A stretch of DNA of 64,000 nt from Geodermatophilus poikilotrophus (GTDB lineage: Bacteria > Actinomycetota > Actinomycetes > Mycobacteriales > Geodermatophilaceae): NCBI RefSeq assembly GCF_900111455.1, contig NZ_FOIE01000004.1:62001-126000 (forward strand), read 5' to 3'. Below are positions 1 to 7,568 of this stretch, in pieces (within the stretch, counting starts at the first letter, position 1; every line of letters starts with the position of its first letter). The notes under the pieces are model-generated. The model was not told the origin of the DNA. It worked only from the letters and a program-made list of their open reading frames with translations, and searched no databases. Made by a program: the position numbers and the translations under genes.

Positions 1-300
1 GGCGCGCGGGAGGGCTCGGACAGCGGGGACGCCCTGGAGGAGGCGGCCGTGCTGCACGACCCGGACAGCGGCCGGACGCTGACCATCTCCACGACGGAGC
101 CGGGCATCCAGTTCTACTCGGGCAACTTCCTCGACGGCACGCTCGTGGGCACCGGCGGCGGGGTCTACCGGCAGGGCGACGGGCTGGCGCTGGAGACCCA
201 GCACGCCCCGGACTCGCCGAACCAGCCGGAGTTCCCCTCGACGGTGCTGCGCCCGGGCGAGGTGTACGACAGCACGACGGTGTTCGAGCTGACCTCCTGA
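1..300 (+). CDS. galM: Aldose 1-epimerase (galactose mutarotase), C-terminal part
   Basis: The open frame enters from the left edge and ends with TGA at 298-300, so only the last 99 residues are present. They match the C-terminal part of galactose mutarotases: a [12 protein letters not shown]-type strand followed by a segment with [19 protein letters not shown] and a closing LRPGEVY. This enzyme interconverts alpha and beta anomers of aldoses in the cytoplasm. A strong hairpin follows directly, so the gene probably ends its transcription unit. The start lies outside the window. Family assignment is confident; substrate is not determined by this fragment. Confidence 0.9.
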   Translation, partial: GAREGSDSGDALEEAAVLHDPDSGRTLTISTTEPGIQFYSGNFLDGTLVGTGGGVYRQGDGLALETQHAPDSPNQPEFPSTVLRPGEVYDSTTVFELTS

Positions 301-307
301 GGTCCCC

Positions 308-343
308 GGCGCCCCCGTGGACGCGCAGGTCCGCGGGGGCGCC
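308..343 (+). terminator. Hairpin terminator after galM
   Basis: Arms 308-322 and 329-343 are complementary over 15 bp (one G-T pair) around a 6-nt loop, starting 8 nt after the galM stop. There is no T-run, as is usual in high-GC actinobacteria. Confidence 0.7.
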
Positions 344-489
344 GTCACCGATCCATGACCCGGGGTGACGGCGGGCCGAGGAACGCCGACCCGCCCACGA
401 CACGCTCACCGGGACCAGCCCCCTCGGCTGCCTAGGTTCTCCTCGGGGCCGTGTAGGCGGGCCCGGGGATCGACGAGGGGGCGACGCTG

Positions 490-990
490 ATGAGGACCAC
501 CCGGCACACGCTGGCGGCCGAGGGGCACCGCGGCGGGATCGACGTCCGGGTGAGCCTGCGCAGCGACGCGGGGTCCGGCGAGCAGGCCTTCGACGGGGCC
601 TGGTTCCCGCGCAGCCGCGACCTCGCCGTCGAGCTGCCGGAGCTGGTCGCCGCGTTGAACAAGCGGGGCCTGCGCATCGAGCGCTTCACCTACCCCCTCG
701 ACGCCTGGTCCCCGGCGCCGCGCAAGGTCGTCGTCGGCGGGCGGGTGGTGCGCACCGGCGGCTTCCGCAGCATGGACGACGGTGTGGTCTGCCTGACCTG
801 GGCCGGCGGCATGCGGCGCGCCGATCTGCTCGTCGTCCCCCCGGAGACCGACGTCATCACCGGCGCCCGGGCGCTGCGGCTGTGCACCCGCCGCGGCCTG
901 CCGCGCTCGCCGCAGATGGTGCTGGCCGCCGCCCGCTCCACCCCGCTGCCGCAGGTCCCGGCCGGTTCGCCCTACGACCGGGCGGTCTGA
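490..990 (+). CDS. DUF5994 family protein
   Basis: A 166-residue soluble protein whose central FDGAWFPRSRDLAVELPEL and later RTGGFRSMDD segments match the DUF5994 family, common in Geodermatophilaceae and other actinobacteria. The function of that family is unknown. The ATG at 490 is preceded by a purine-rich GAGGGGG stretch at 475-481. A TAGGTT hexamer at 432-437 could be a -10 element. There is no signal peptide or membrane segment. The gene stands alone on the plus strand and is followed by two copies of the dispersed hairpin repeat. Confidence 0.75.
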   Translation: MRTTRHTLAAEGHRGGIDVRVSLRSDAGSGEQAFDGAWFPRSRDLAVELPELVAALNKRGLRIERFTYPLDAWSPAPRKVVVGGRVVRTGGFRSMDDGVVCLTWAGGMRRADLLVVPPETDVITGARALRLCTRRGLPRSPQMVLAAARSTPLPQVPAGSPYDRAV

Positions 991-993
991 CGA

Positions 994-1128
994 AGGACCA
1001 CCCTTCTCCCCACGCCTCGCAGGCTCGGCGCGGGGCCCTGGAGGGGTGGCCGTTCCGGTCTGTCACCGTGGGAGGATCCCGTCCCCTCATCCCTCGCAGG
1101 CTCGGGACGAGCCGCTGGACGGAGCCTG
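994..1128 (+). repeat. Dispersed stop-proximal hairpin repeat, two copies
   Basis: Begins 4 nt after the stop at 990. The first copy (994-1051) has a 5' arm around GGACCACCCTTC that pairs with a 3' arm GGAGGGGTGGCC, with the shared loop core CTCGCAGGCTCG between. The second copy (1072-1128) pairs GATCCCGTCC with GGACGGAGCC around the same core. Arms differ between the copies but remain complementary. Confidence 0.75.
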
Positions 1129-1185
1129 CTGCGCCGGGAGTGAACCGGCTGGACGGCGGGGGGCGGCTGGGCTGTGGTGGCGGGC

Positions 1186-2169
1186 ATGAGACTGCTCGTG
1201 CTCGGCGGCACCCACTTCCTCGGCCGGCACGTGGTGGGGGCGGCCCTCGACCGCGGCCACGAGGTGGCGACCTTCACCCGGGGCGTCTCCGGGGCGCCGC
1301 CGGCCGGCGTGCGGGCGCTGCACGGCGACCGGGACGACCCCGCCGCGCTGCCGGCCGCGCTCGAGGGCTGGCTGCCCGAGACCGTCGTGGACACCTCCTG
1401 CCAGACCCGCGCGGCCGCCCGCAACGCCGCCGCCGTGCTGAGCGGCGTCCGCGGGTACGCCTTCGTCAGCAGCCTCAACGCCTACGCGAACTGGCCGCCG
1501 GGCCCGATCGGCCCCGAGGACGGCGAGCCGACCTGGGAGACCGACGACGACGAGTACGGGCCGGTCAAGGCGTACGCCGAGCGTGAGATCGGGGCTGCGG
1601 TGCCGGGCCGCTTCCTCACCGCGCGGGCGGGGCTGATCGCCGGTCCGGACGACCGGGTGGACCGGCTCGGCTGGTGGCTGCGGCGGGTGGCACGCGGCGG
1701 GCGCGTCGTCGTCCCGGCCGAGGGGTGGGACCAGCCGATCGCCGCCGTCGACGTCCGCGACCTCGCCGGGTGGCTGGTGGCGATGGCCGAGCAGGGCGTC
1801 TCCGGCGCGGTGAACGCCACCGGCCCGACCGGCATGACCACCCTCGGTGGCCTGCTCGACCTCTGCCGGGAGGCCACGGGTGGCGACGCGGAGTGGGCAC
1901 CGGTGCCGGAGGCCGACCTGCTCGCGGCCGGGGTCGAGCCGTGGGCGCACCTGCCGCTGTGGCTGCCGGCCGAGGTGGCCCGCACCGCCTGGGACGTCGA
2001 CACGACGCGGGCGCGCGAGCTCGGGCTGCCCAGCCGGCCGCTGGAGCGGACCGTGGCCGACACCTGGGCCTGGCTGCAGGGCGTCGAGGAGTTGCCGCCG
2101 CCGCCGCACGGCCTGTCGCATCCCGGACTGCCCGCTGACCTCGAGTCCGCGCTGCTGGCGGGGCGGTGA
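1186..2169 (+). CDS. NAD-dependent epimerase/dehydratase family protein
   Basis: A 327-residue protein starting MRLLVLGGTHFLGRHVV, the Rossmann GxxxxxG nucleotide-binding loop of extended SDR enzymes. The substrate domain is not diagnostic. ATG 1186 is preferred over the in-frame GTG at 1174 because it places the Rossmann strand at the N terminus as is usual. The canonical YxxxK region appears as VKAYAEREIG near residue 133, with the Tyr shifted, so this belongs to the atypical epimerase branch often named NAD-dependent epimerase. The reaction is unknown. The gene is monocistronic and followed by a strong hairpin at 2246-2285. Confidence 0.8.
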   Translation: MRLLVLGGTHFLGRHVVGAALDRGHEVATFTRGVSGAPPAGVRALHGDRDDPAALPAALEGWLPETVVDTSCQTRAAARNAAAVLSGVRGYAFVSSLNAYANWPPGPIGPEDGEPTWETDDDEYGPVKAYAEREIGAAVPGRFLTARAGLIAGPDDRVDRLGWWLRRVARGGRVVVPAEGWDQPIAAVDVRDLAGWLVAMAEQGVSGAVNATGPTGMTTLGGLLDLCREATGGDAEWAPVPEADLLAAGVEPWAHLPLWLPAEVARTAWDVDTTRARELGLPSRPLERTVADTWAWLQGVEELPPPPHGLSHPGLPADLESALLAGR

Positions 2170-2242
2170 CCAGGTGAGCTGGTCCCGAGGGCTCCTGGCT
2201 CGGCACCGGACGTGGGTCAGGACCCTCGACGGTGGGCCAGGA
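2165..2242 (+). repeat. Second dispersed intergenic repeat family, copy A
   Basis: Starts over the stop codon of the preceding gene with GGTGACCAGGTGAGC and ends near CGACGGTGG at about 2232. The same start and end words recur at 31039-31123 and, more diverged and inverted, near 50500-50566. Confidence 0.5.
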
Positions 2243-2245
2243 CAG

Positions 2246-2285
2246 CGAGGGGCCCCGCCCAGCACCGGCCGGACGGGGCCCCTCG
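2246..2285 (+). terminator. Hairpin terminator after the epimerase gene
   Basis: GAGGGGCCCCG at 2247-2257 pairs perfectly with CGGGGCCCCTC at 2274-2284 around a 16-nt loop. It lies about 80 nt after the epimerase stop and before the opposing exporter gene, so it may serve both sides. Confidence 0.7.
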
Positions 2286-2310
2286 TGCGTCGAGCTGCGC
2301 CCCCCCTGCC

Positions 2311-2490
2311 GGGCCCCGCCGCGAGCCTGGTGACGTACTGGCACGGCCCCCTGCAGGGCCCTGCCGCGAGCCTGGTGACGTACTGGCACGGCCCCCTGCA
2401 GGGCCCTGCCGCGAGCCTGGTGACGTACTGGCACGGCCCCCTGCAGGGCCCCGCCGCGAGCTCGCGAGCGGTGGGGGGCAGGGGGTCCTT
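2311..2490 (-). repeat. Hairpin repeat with tandem 45-bp amplification
   Basis: Read on the minus strand, a hairpin repeat begins 3 nt after the exporter stop (arms CCCCCTGC and GCAGGGGG). It is followed by three near-perfect 45-bp units at 2318-2452 (plus-strand unit starts 2318, 2363, 2408), each made of the repeat's 3' arm plus a GTGCCAGTACGTCACC linker. Upstream bases at 2311-2317 continue the pattern. The 324-bp gap between genes is thus filled by repeats and the terminator; no gene is seen in it. Confidence 0.85.
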
Positions 2491-2492
2491 TG

Positions 2493-3494
2493 TCAGTCGC
2501 GCGGGTCGATGGGCCGGCCCGCCGTGACGTCGCGCCGCAGGTCGGCGGCGTCCGCGCCGTCGGCCGGGAGCTCGATCTCGTCGTGCGTCCGCGCCGCCTC
2601 GGCGGCCAGGGCGTCGGCGGACTCCAGCGCGCGGTCCTTGCGGTACTCGCGGAAGGAGTGGACGACGGCCGCGGCCCAGATCGCGTAGATCACCGCGTAG
2701 ACCGCGTAGCGGACGGGGTCGGAGGCGTCGATCCAGTCGCTGCGCAGCAGGGTGCGGGTGTTGGTCAGCACGATCATGCCGCCGACCAGCGAGCCGAGCA
2801 TCCGCGGCGGGACGTGCCGCACGAGCCACGCGGCGAGCGGCGCGGCGACGAGCCCACCGGCGAGCAGCCCGAGCGCCCAGGTGGCGTCGACGCCCTGGGA
2901 GCCCAGCGCGACGAGGAAGCCGAGGCTCGCGGCCACGGCGATCAGGAACTCGGAGGTGTCGATCGAGCCGATGACCTTGCGCGGTTCCATCCGCCCGCTG
3001 GCCAGCAGGGCCGGGGTGCCCACCGGGCCCCAGCCGCCGCCGCCGGTCGCGTCGACGAAGCCGGCCACGAGGCCGAGCGGACCGAGGAAGCGCTTGCGGA
3101 CCGGCTTGCCCAGGTGCCGCCGGTCGATCCCCCGGAGGGTGAAGCGCACGAGCAGGTAGACGCCGAGCGACACCAGGATCAGCGACATGACCGGGGCGGC
3201 GACCTCGGTCGAGAGGCTGGAGAGCACGTTCGCACCGATGAAGGCGCCGACCGCACCGGGGACGCCGACCTTGGCGACGACCTTCCAGTCGACGTTGCCG
3301 AACTTCCAGTGCGCGAGGCCGGACATCAGGCTGGTGCCGATCTCGGCGAAGTGCACGGTGGCCGACGCGGCGGCCGGGTTGGTGCCGATGGCGAGCAGCA
3401 GCGTGGTCGACGTCACGCCGTAGGCCATGCCGAGGCTGCCGTCCACGAGTTGCGCACCGAGGCCCACGAGGGCGAGGAGGACGAGGGTCTTCAC
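2493..3494 (-). CDS. TauE/SafE family sulfite exporter
   Basis: A 333-residue polytopic membrane protein with about eight hydrophobic segments and the family's GLGAQLVDGSLGMAYG N-terminal motif. A second repeat-like motif, GFVDATGGGGWGPVGTP, lies near the middle, as in TauE/SafE exporters of sulfite, organosulfonates or related anions. The GTG at 3494 is chosen because GGAGA sits 8 nt upstream and the first membrane helix starts right after it; an upstream ATG at 3677 would add a 61-residue unrelated Arg/Pro-rich extension. A short Cys-containing leader peptide lies 91 nt upstream, pointing to control by cysteine or sulfur supply. A hairpin repeat follows the stop. Confidence 0.85.
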   Translation of the reverse strand: MKTLVLLALVGLGAQLVDGSLGMAYGVTSTTLLLAIGTNPAAASATVHFAEIGTSLMSGLAHWKFGNVDWKVVAKVGVPGAVGAFIGANVLSSLSTEVAAPVMSLILVSLGVYLLVRFTLRGIDRRHLGKPVRKRFLGPLGLVAGFVDATGGGGWGPVGTPALLASGRMEPRKVIGSIDTSEFLIAVAASLGFLVALGSQGVDATWALGLLAGGLVAAPLAAWLVRHVPPRMLGSLVGGMIVLTNTRTLLRSDWIDASDPVRYAVYAVIYAIWAAAVVHSFREYRKDRALESADALAAEAARTHDEIELPADGADAADLRRDVTAGRPIDPRD

Positions 3495-3585
3495 GGGCTG
3501 GTCTCCGGATCCGGGAGGTCCGCGGGCGCGCGGGCAGGCGCGGTGCAGCGCGGGGGAGGAGCGAGGGGTGCGCGGAGCGCGGGGG

Positions 3586-3669
3586 TCAGCAGCCCGGACA
3601 GCGGGCGGTGCAGACGCGGAGCAGGTCGACGTGGATCCGCCCCACGAGGAGCACCGTCGTCGCCGCCAC
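3586..3669 (-). CDS. Putative cysteine-responsive leader peptide
   Basis: A 27-codon frame starting GTG at 3669 and ending TGA at 3586. It encodes a hydrophobic start followed by HVDLLRVCTARCPGC-stop, with three Cys codons at the end. Short peptides with an HVDLLRV...C..CPGC ending are known upstream of sulfur-assimilation and transport genes in actinobacteria, where ribosome stalling at Cys codons is thought to attenuate transcription. Here it precedes a sulfite-exporter gene by 91 nt. A TAGACA -10 (3678-3683) and TTGGGC -35 (3702-3707), 18 nt apart, place the likely transcript start at or next to the GTG, so it may be leaderless. An internal GTG at 3654 is an alternative start. Confidence 0.7.
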   Translation of the reverse strand: MAATTVLLVGRIHVDLLRVCTARCPGC

Positions 3670-3677
3670 GGGTGCAA

Positions 3678-3707
3678 TGTCTACCAGGTCGATGCATTAA
3701 TGCCCAA
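3678..3707 (-). promoter_or_regulatory. Promoter of the leader peptide-exporter unit
   Basis: On the minus strand TTGGGC (3702-3707), 18-nt spacer, TAGACA (3678-3683). The GTG of the leader peptide follows 8 nt after the -10 hexamer. Confidence 0.45.
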
Positions 3708-3736
3708 AGCACGTCCCGGAGCGTGGGACGGCGGGG

Positions 3737-4291
3737 TCAGGCGTGCGCGTGGACCGCCTCGTCGCCCAGGGTCTCGACCAGGTCGGCCCGGGCGCGCGCC
3801 ACCCGCGACCGGATGGTGCCCACCGGGCAGCCGGCGACCTCGGCGGCCTCCGCGTAGGGCAGCCCCAGCAGCTGGGTGAGCACGAAGGCCTCGCGGCGGT
3901 CGGGGGAGAGCCGGGCCAGCAGGTCGGCGACCGCGGCACCCTCGCCCACCCGGTCCGCGTCGTCCCCGGCGCCGAGGGCCTCGAGGTCGGCGTCCTCCCG
4001 CACGAGGGTGAGCCGGCGGCGCCGGCGGGACCGGACGGCGTCGGCGCACACCCGCCGGGCGATCGACAGCAGCCAGGTGCGCAGCGAGGAGCGGCCCTCG
4101 AAGCGGTGCAGGGACCCGAACGCGCGCAGGTAGGTCTCCTGCGTCAGGTCGTCGGCGGACTGCCGGTCCCCGAGGGCCGCGCACAGCCGCCAGACGTCGG
4201 ACTGGGTGGCACGCACCAGGGCCGCCGCGGCGAGGGGGTCGCCGTCGACGGCGGCAGCCGCCAGCCGCTCCAGGTCGTCCACGTGTCCCAT
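3737..4291 (-). CDS. ECF-type RNA polymerase sigma factor
   Basis: A 184-residue sigma-70 family protein with region 2 (DDLTQETYLRAFGSLHRF, then SLRTWLLSIARRVCADAVR) and region 4 (LPYAEAAEVAGCPVGTIRSR), and no region 3, i.e. an ECF factor. It directs RNA polymerase to a small regulon. It is divergent from a zinc-finger anti-sigma gene 77 bp away, which heads a copper-handling operon, so copper-linked genes are the likely regulon. SigC-type factors are linked to copper in mycobacteria, and this one may be analogous; that is inference. The ATG at 4291 puts an acidic N terminus before region 2. It is the only gene of its unit; the exporter lies downstream. Confidence 0.9.
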   Translation of the reverse strand: MGHVDDLERLAAAAVDGDPLAAAALVRATQSDVWRLCAALGDRQSADDLTQETYLRAFGSLHRFEGRSSLRTWLLSIARRVCADAVRSRRRRRLTLVREDADLEALGAGDDADRVGEGAAVADLLARLSPDRREAFVLTQLLGLPYAEAAEVAGCPVGTIRSRVARARADLVETLGDEAVHAHA

Positions 4292-4333
4292 CCTCCCCGC
4301 TCGACCGCCCTCGGGGCGTCACCCGAAACGAGG

Positions 4334-4358
4334 GGAACCAACCGGCCCTGGCGGACGA
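4334..4358 (+). promoter_or_regulatory. Possible ECF-type promoter of the anti-sigma/copper operon
   Basis: GGAACC at 4334-4339 resembles the -35 element of ECF promoters and lies about 30 nt before the anti-sigma ATG, with a loosely matching CGACC as -10. This would fit autoregulation by the divergent sigma factor. The -10 match is weak. Confidence 0.25.
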
Positions 4359-4368
4359 CCACCCCATC

Positions 4369-5016
4369 ATGCAGTGCACCCCGTACCGCGAGGCGGTCTC
4401 CGCCCGGCTCGACGGCGAGTCGCCCGGCCTGCCCCCCGGCGAGCTGGACGCGCACCTCGCCGCGTGTCCCGGCTGCGCGGCATGGGTCCGGCAGGCCGAG
4501 CTGGTCACCCGCCGCGCCCGGCTGGCCCCCGCGCCTGCTGTGCCGGATCTCACGGCGACGGTCCTGGCCGCGCTGCCGCGCGAGCTGCCCGGCACGGCGG
4601 CGGCCGCCCGCGCCCGGCTGGCCACCGCCGCGCTGCGGCTGGCCCTGCTCGCCGTCGGCGTCGCACAGGCGGCGCTCGCCTGGCCGTCGCTCGTCGCCGG
4701 GACCGGCGCCATGAGCGCGCCGGTGCACATGGCCCACGAGAGCGGTGCCTGGAACCTCGGCATCGCCGCCGCCTTCCTCGCCGTGGCCGCCGGCCCCCGG
4801 CTGGCCGCGGGGGCGCTGCCCTTCCTCGGCACGGTCGCCGTGCTGCTGGCCGTCCTGACCGTCGCCGACCTGCGGGCCGGGCACGTGGCCGCCGACCGGG
4901 CTGCCGCCCACCTGGTGCTGCTCGCCGGGGTCGCGCTGGTGGGCAGCGTCGCCTGGCGGGGACGCCGGCGCCGCTCCGCCCTGCCCGCGGTGCGCCGTGA
5001 GCGGGTGCCGGCATGA
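4369..5016 (+). CDS. Anti-sigma factor with zf-HC2 domain, membrane-bound
   Basis: A 215-residue protein. Residues 1-45 hold the zinc-finger motif HLAACPGC (His29, Cys33, Cys36) of the zf-HC2/anti-sigma domain that binds ECF sigma factors. From about residue 80 there are five or so hydrophobic segments, so the sensor side is an integral membrane domain rather than a single helix. A MSAPVHMAHESG stretch with His and Met residues lies between two helices and could contact metal. The stop overlaps the ATG of the CopC-CopD gene (ATGA), so translation is coupled. Together with the divergent sigma gene this forms a sigma/anti-sigma pair that likely senses copper or envelope state. Confidence 0.8.
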   Translation: MQCTPYREAVSARLDGESPGLPPGELDAHLAACPGCAAWVRQAELVTRRARLAPAPAVPDLTATVLAALPRELPGTAAAARARLATAALRLALLAVGVAQAALAWPSLVAGTGAMSAPVHMAHESGAWNLGIAAAFLAVAAGPRLAAGALPFLGTVAVLLAVLTVADLRAGHVAADRAAAHLVLLAGVALVGSVAWRGRRRRSALPAVRRERVPA

Positions 5017-6791
5017 GCCGGCCCGCCCCCGGGGCGCTGCTGCTCCTGCTGGCCTTGCTCGGCCTGTGGCTCGGGGCCGGGGTGGCGGCCGCGCCGCCCG
5101 CCGCCGCGCACGCCGAGCTGGTGTCGACCGACCCAGGCGAGGGTGCCCGGCTCGAGGAGGCGCCCGCCCAGGTCACACTGACCTTCACCGAGGGCGTCTC
5201 GCTCGGCGCCGGCTACACCCGCGTGCTCGACGCCTCGGGGGAGCGGGTCGACACCGGGTCGGCGACGGTCGAGGGCGACCGCGTCCTCGTCCCGCTGCGC
5301 AGCGACCTGCCCGACGACGGCTACCTCGTCACCTACCGGGTGGTCTCGGCCGACTCGCACCCCATCTCCGGCGCCTTCTCCTTCGTCGTGGGCGACGGCG
5401 AGCTCGTGCCCACAGACGCCGCCGCGGGCGCGGGCGACACCGACCCCGTGGTCGGAGCGGCGCTGCCGGCGGCCCGCTGGCTGGGCTTCGCCGGGCTGTC
5501 GCTCGCGATCGGTGTGCCGGTGCTGCTGCTGGTCGCCTGGCCCGCGGGCTGGGCCTCCGCGCGGCTGCGCCGCATGGTCACCGGCGGGCTGGCCGCCGTG
5601 GCCGCGGGCGCCGCGCTGTCCTTCCTGCTGCAGGGGCCCTACGCCGCCGGCAGCGGGCTGGGCTCGGTCGCCGACCCGGCGCTGCTGGCCGCCACCGCCG
5701 ACTCGGCCAACGGGGTCGCCCACCTGCTGCGGATCGTCCTCGTGGCCGCGCTGGCGGTCGTGCTGCGGTCGGTGTGGCGGCGGGGGAGCCCGTCGGTCCC
5801 CGACGCAGTCGTCGGGGGCGCCCTCGCCGCCGCCCTCGTCGGCACGGTCGCCGCCGTCGGTCACCCGGTCGCCGGGCCGCTCCCGGCCCTGGCGGTGGCC
5901 GCGGCCGCGGTGCACGTCGCCGCGATGGTCGTCTGGCTGGGCGGGCTCGCCGGGCTGCTCGGCGGGGTCCTGCGCGAGGAGGCCCCCGCGGACGACCTGG
6001 CCCGGGCCCTCCCGCCATTCTCCCGGCTGGCCGCCGGCTCGGTCACCGCGCTCGTGGTCACCGGCGTCGTCCAGTCGGTGCGCGAGGTCGGCTCACCGGC
6101 CGCCCTGGTGACGACGACCTACGGCTGGGTGCTGCTGACCAAGCTGGCCCTGGTCCTCCTGCTGCTGGCCGCGGCCGGTGTCTCCCGGGTGTGGGTGCAG
6201 CAGCACCTCGGCGTCCGGCGGTCGCGGCCCGCGCCGCGCCGCCGGGTCACCGCGCACGCGTTCGCCGCGACCGAGCCGGAGCCGGCGGTCACCTCGGCCG
6301 CCGGGGCCCGCGCCGAGGTGCAGGCCGCCGCGGCAGCGGCCGAGCGGCCCGCGCTGCGCCGCTCGGTGCTGGTCGAGCTCGCCGTCGGGCTCGTCGTCCT
6401 CGCGCTGTCGGCCGTGCTCGTCGGTACCCCGCCGGCGCGCGCGGAGGTCGCCCAGCCGGTGGACGTGACGCTGCCGGTGCAGACCGCGGCGGGGGAGGAC
6501 GGCAGCGTGCAGGTGTCGGTGGACCCGGCCGCCGCCGGCCCGAACACCTTGCACGTCTACCTGCTCGACGGGCAGGGCCAGTTCACCCAGCCCGTCGACA
6601 TCCGGGTGACGCTCACCGAGCCGGCGCAGCAGATCGGCCCGATCGACGTCGCCCTGGAGCCCGCCGGACCCGGCCACTACGTCGGGGACGGCATGGCGAT
6701 CCCCGGCGCCGGGACCTGGACCCTCGCCGTCACGGTCCGGCTCGACGAGTTCACCGCCGGCACCGCCAGCACCACCTTCCCGGTGCGCTGA
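5013..6791 (+). CDS. CopC-CopD fusion copper transport protein
   Basis: A 592-residue protein. A signal peptide ends at AAAHAEL, so His33 becomes the first or second mature residue, as in CopC. The CopC domain runs to about 130 and keeps the other Cu(II) ligands in SADSHPISGAF (Asp114, His116). Residues 150-480 form a CopD-type domain with about eight membrane helices, and the last 110 residues form a beta-rich extracytoplasmic domain like the FixH/YtkA type. CopC binds copper outside the membrane and CopD is thought to import it. The gene overlaps the anti-sigma gene by 4 nt and is followed 42 nt later by ycnI. Confidence 0.9.
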   Translation: MSRPAPGALLLLLALLGLWLGAGVAAAPPAAAHAELVSTDPGEGARLEEAPAQVTLTFTEGVSLGAGYTRVLDASGERVDTGSATVEGDRVLVPLRSDLPDDGYLVTYRVVSADSHPISGAFSFVVGDGELVPTDAAAGAGDTDPVVGAALPAARWLGFAGLSLAIGVPVLLLVAWPAGWASARLRRMVTGGLAAVAAGAALSFLLQGPYAAGSGLGSVADPALLAATADSANGVAHLLRIVLVAALAVVLRSVWRRGSPSVPDAVVGGALAAALVGTVAAVGHPVAGPLPALAVAAAAVHVAAMVVWLGGLAGLLGGVLREEAPADDLARALPPFSRLAAGSVTALVVTGVVQSVREVGSPAALVTTTYGWVLLTKLALVLLLLAAAGVSRVWVQQHLGVRRSRPAPRRRVTAHAFAATEPEPAVTSAAGARAEVQAAAAAAERPALRRSVLVELAVGLVVLALSAVLVGTPPARAEVAQPVDVTLPVQTAAGEDGSVQVSVDPAAAGPNTLHVYLLDGQGQFTQPVDIRVTLTEPAQQIGPIDVALEPAGPGHYVGDGMAIPGAGTWTLAVTVRLDEFTAGTASTTFPVR

Positions 6792-6833
6792 CCCCGTCCG
6801 ACCACCCGCTCCACCCGATCCCACAGGAGAACC

Positions 6834-7568
6834 GTGTCCTCATCCCTGCCCCGACCGCTCGCGCGGCTCGGCGTCGTCGCCGTCGCCCTGCTCGCGGCGC
6901 TGGCCACCGCGCTCGCCGGAGCGGGCGTCGCGTCGGCGCACGTCAGCGTCTCCTCGGCCGACGCCACCGCCGGCGGCTTCGGCAAGCTGACCTTCCGCGT
7001 GCCCAACGAGAGCGACACCGCCAGCACCGTGGCGCTGCGCATCTCGATCCCGGAGGAGTCCGCGATGGCCTCGCTCCGGGTGCAGCCGGTGCCCGGCTGG
7101 ACGGTCACCACGACCAGCGCGGACCTGCAGACGCCGCTGGAGAGCCACGGCGAGCAGGTCACCACCTACGTGTCGGTCGTCGAGTTCCGCGCGGTCGACG
7201 GCGGCGGCATCCGGCCCGGCGAGTTCCAGGAGTTCGCGCTGTCCGGCGGGCCGTTCCCCGACAGCGACCAGCTGTCCTTCCCGGCGGTGCAGAGCTACAG
7301 CGACGGCACCGAGGCGGCGTGGATCGAGCCGACCGTCGCGGGCCAGGCCGAGCCCGAGCGGCCCGCGCCGGTGCTGACGCTGACCGCTCCCGCCGGCGCC
7401 ACGACTCCCACGACCACGGCGACCGACACGGCGGGGGCGACCAGCACCGGCCACGGCGACGCGGGCCCCGGCGCGCTGGCGCTCTTCACGGCCATCCTCG
7501 CGCTGCTGACCGGTGTGGCCGGCGTCGTCCTGGGATGGCGCGCGGGCCGTCGTACCGTGTCCTCGTGA
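6834..7568 (+). CDS. ycnI: YcnI family copper-binding membrane-anchored protein
   Basis: A 244-residue protein with a signal peptide ending SAHVSV, making His36 the mature N terminus, the copper ligand of the YcnI (DUF1775) domain. The domain occupies about 36-180. A Thr-rich linker follows, then one C-terminal helix and a GWRAGRR tail, so the protein is anchored with the domain outside. YcnI proteins bind Cu(II) and occur with CopC/CopD. GTG 6834 is supported by a GGAG motif 6-7 nt upstream. The stop overlaps the GTG of the Sco1 gene by 4 nt. Confidence 0.9.
   Translation: MSSSLPRPLARLGVVAVALLAALATALAGAGVASAHVSVSSADATAGGFGKLTFRVPNESDTASTVALRISIPEESAMASLRVQPVPGWTVTTTSADLQTPLESHGEQVTTYVSVVEFRAVDGGGIRPGEFQEFALSGGPFPDSDQLSFPAVQSYSDGTEAAWIEPTVAGQAEPERPAPVLTLTAPAGATTPTTTATDTAGATSTGHGDAGPGALALFTAILALLTGVAGVVLGWRAGRRTVSS

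Noticed and set aside
2318-2452. The 45-bp tandem units could be read as a small CRISPR array.
   Set aside because: The units abut with no variable spacers and derive from the dispersed hairpin repeat; no cas genes are near.
3681-5915. A 744-codon minus-strand open frame across the sigma/anti-sigma/copper region.
   Set aside because: Its first two thirds lie antisense to CopC-CopD and the anti-sigma gene and have low-complexity composition; only high GC keeps it open.
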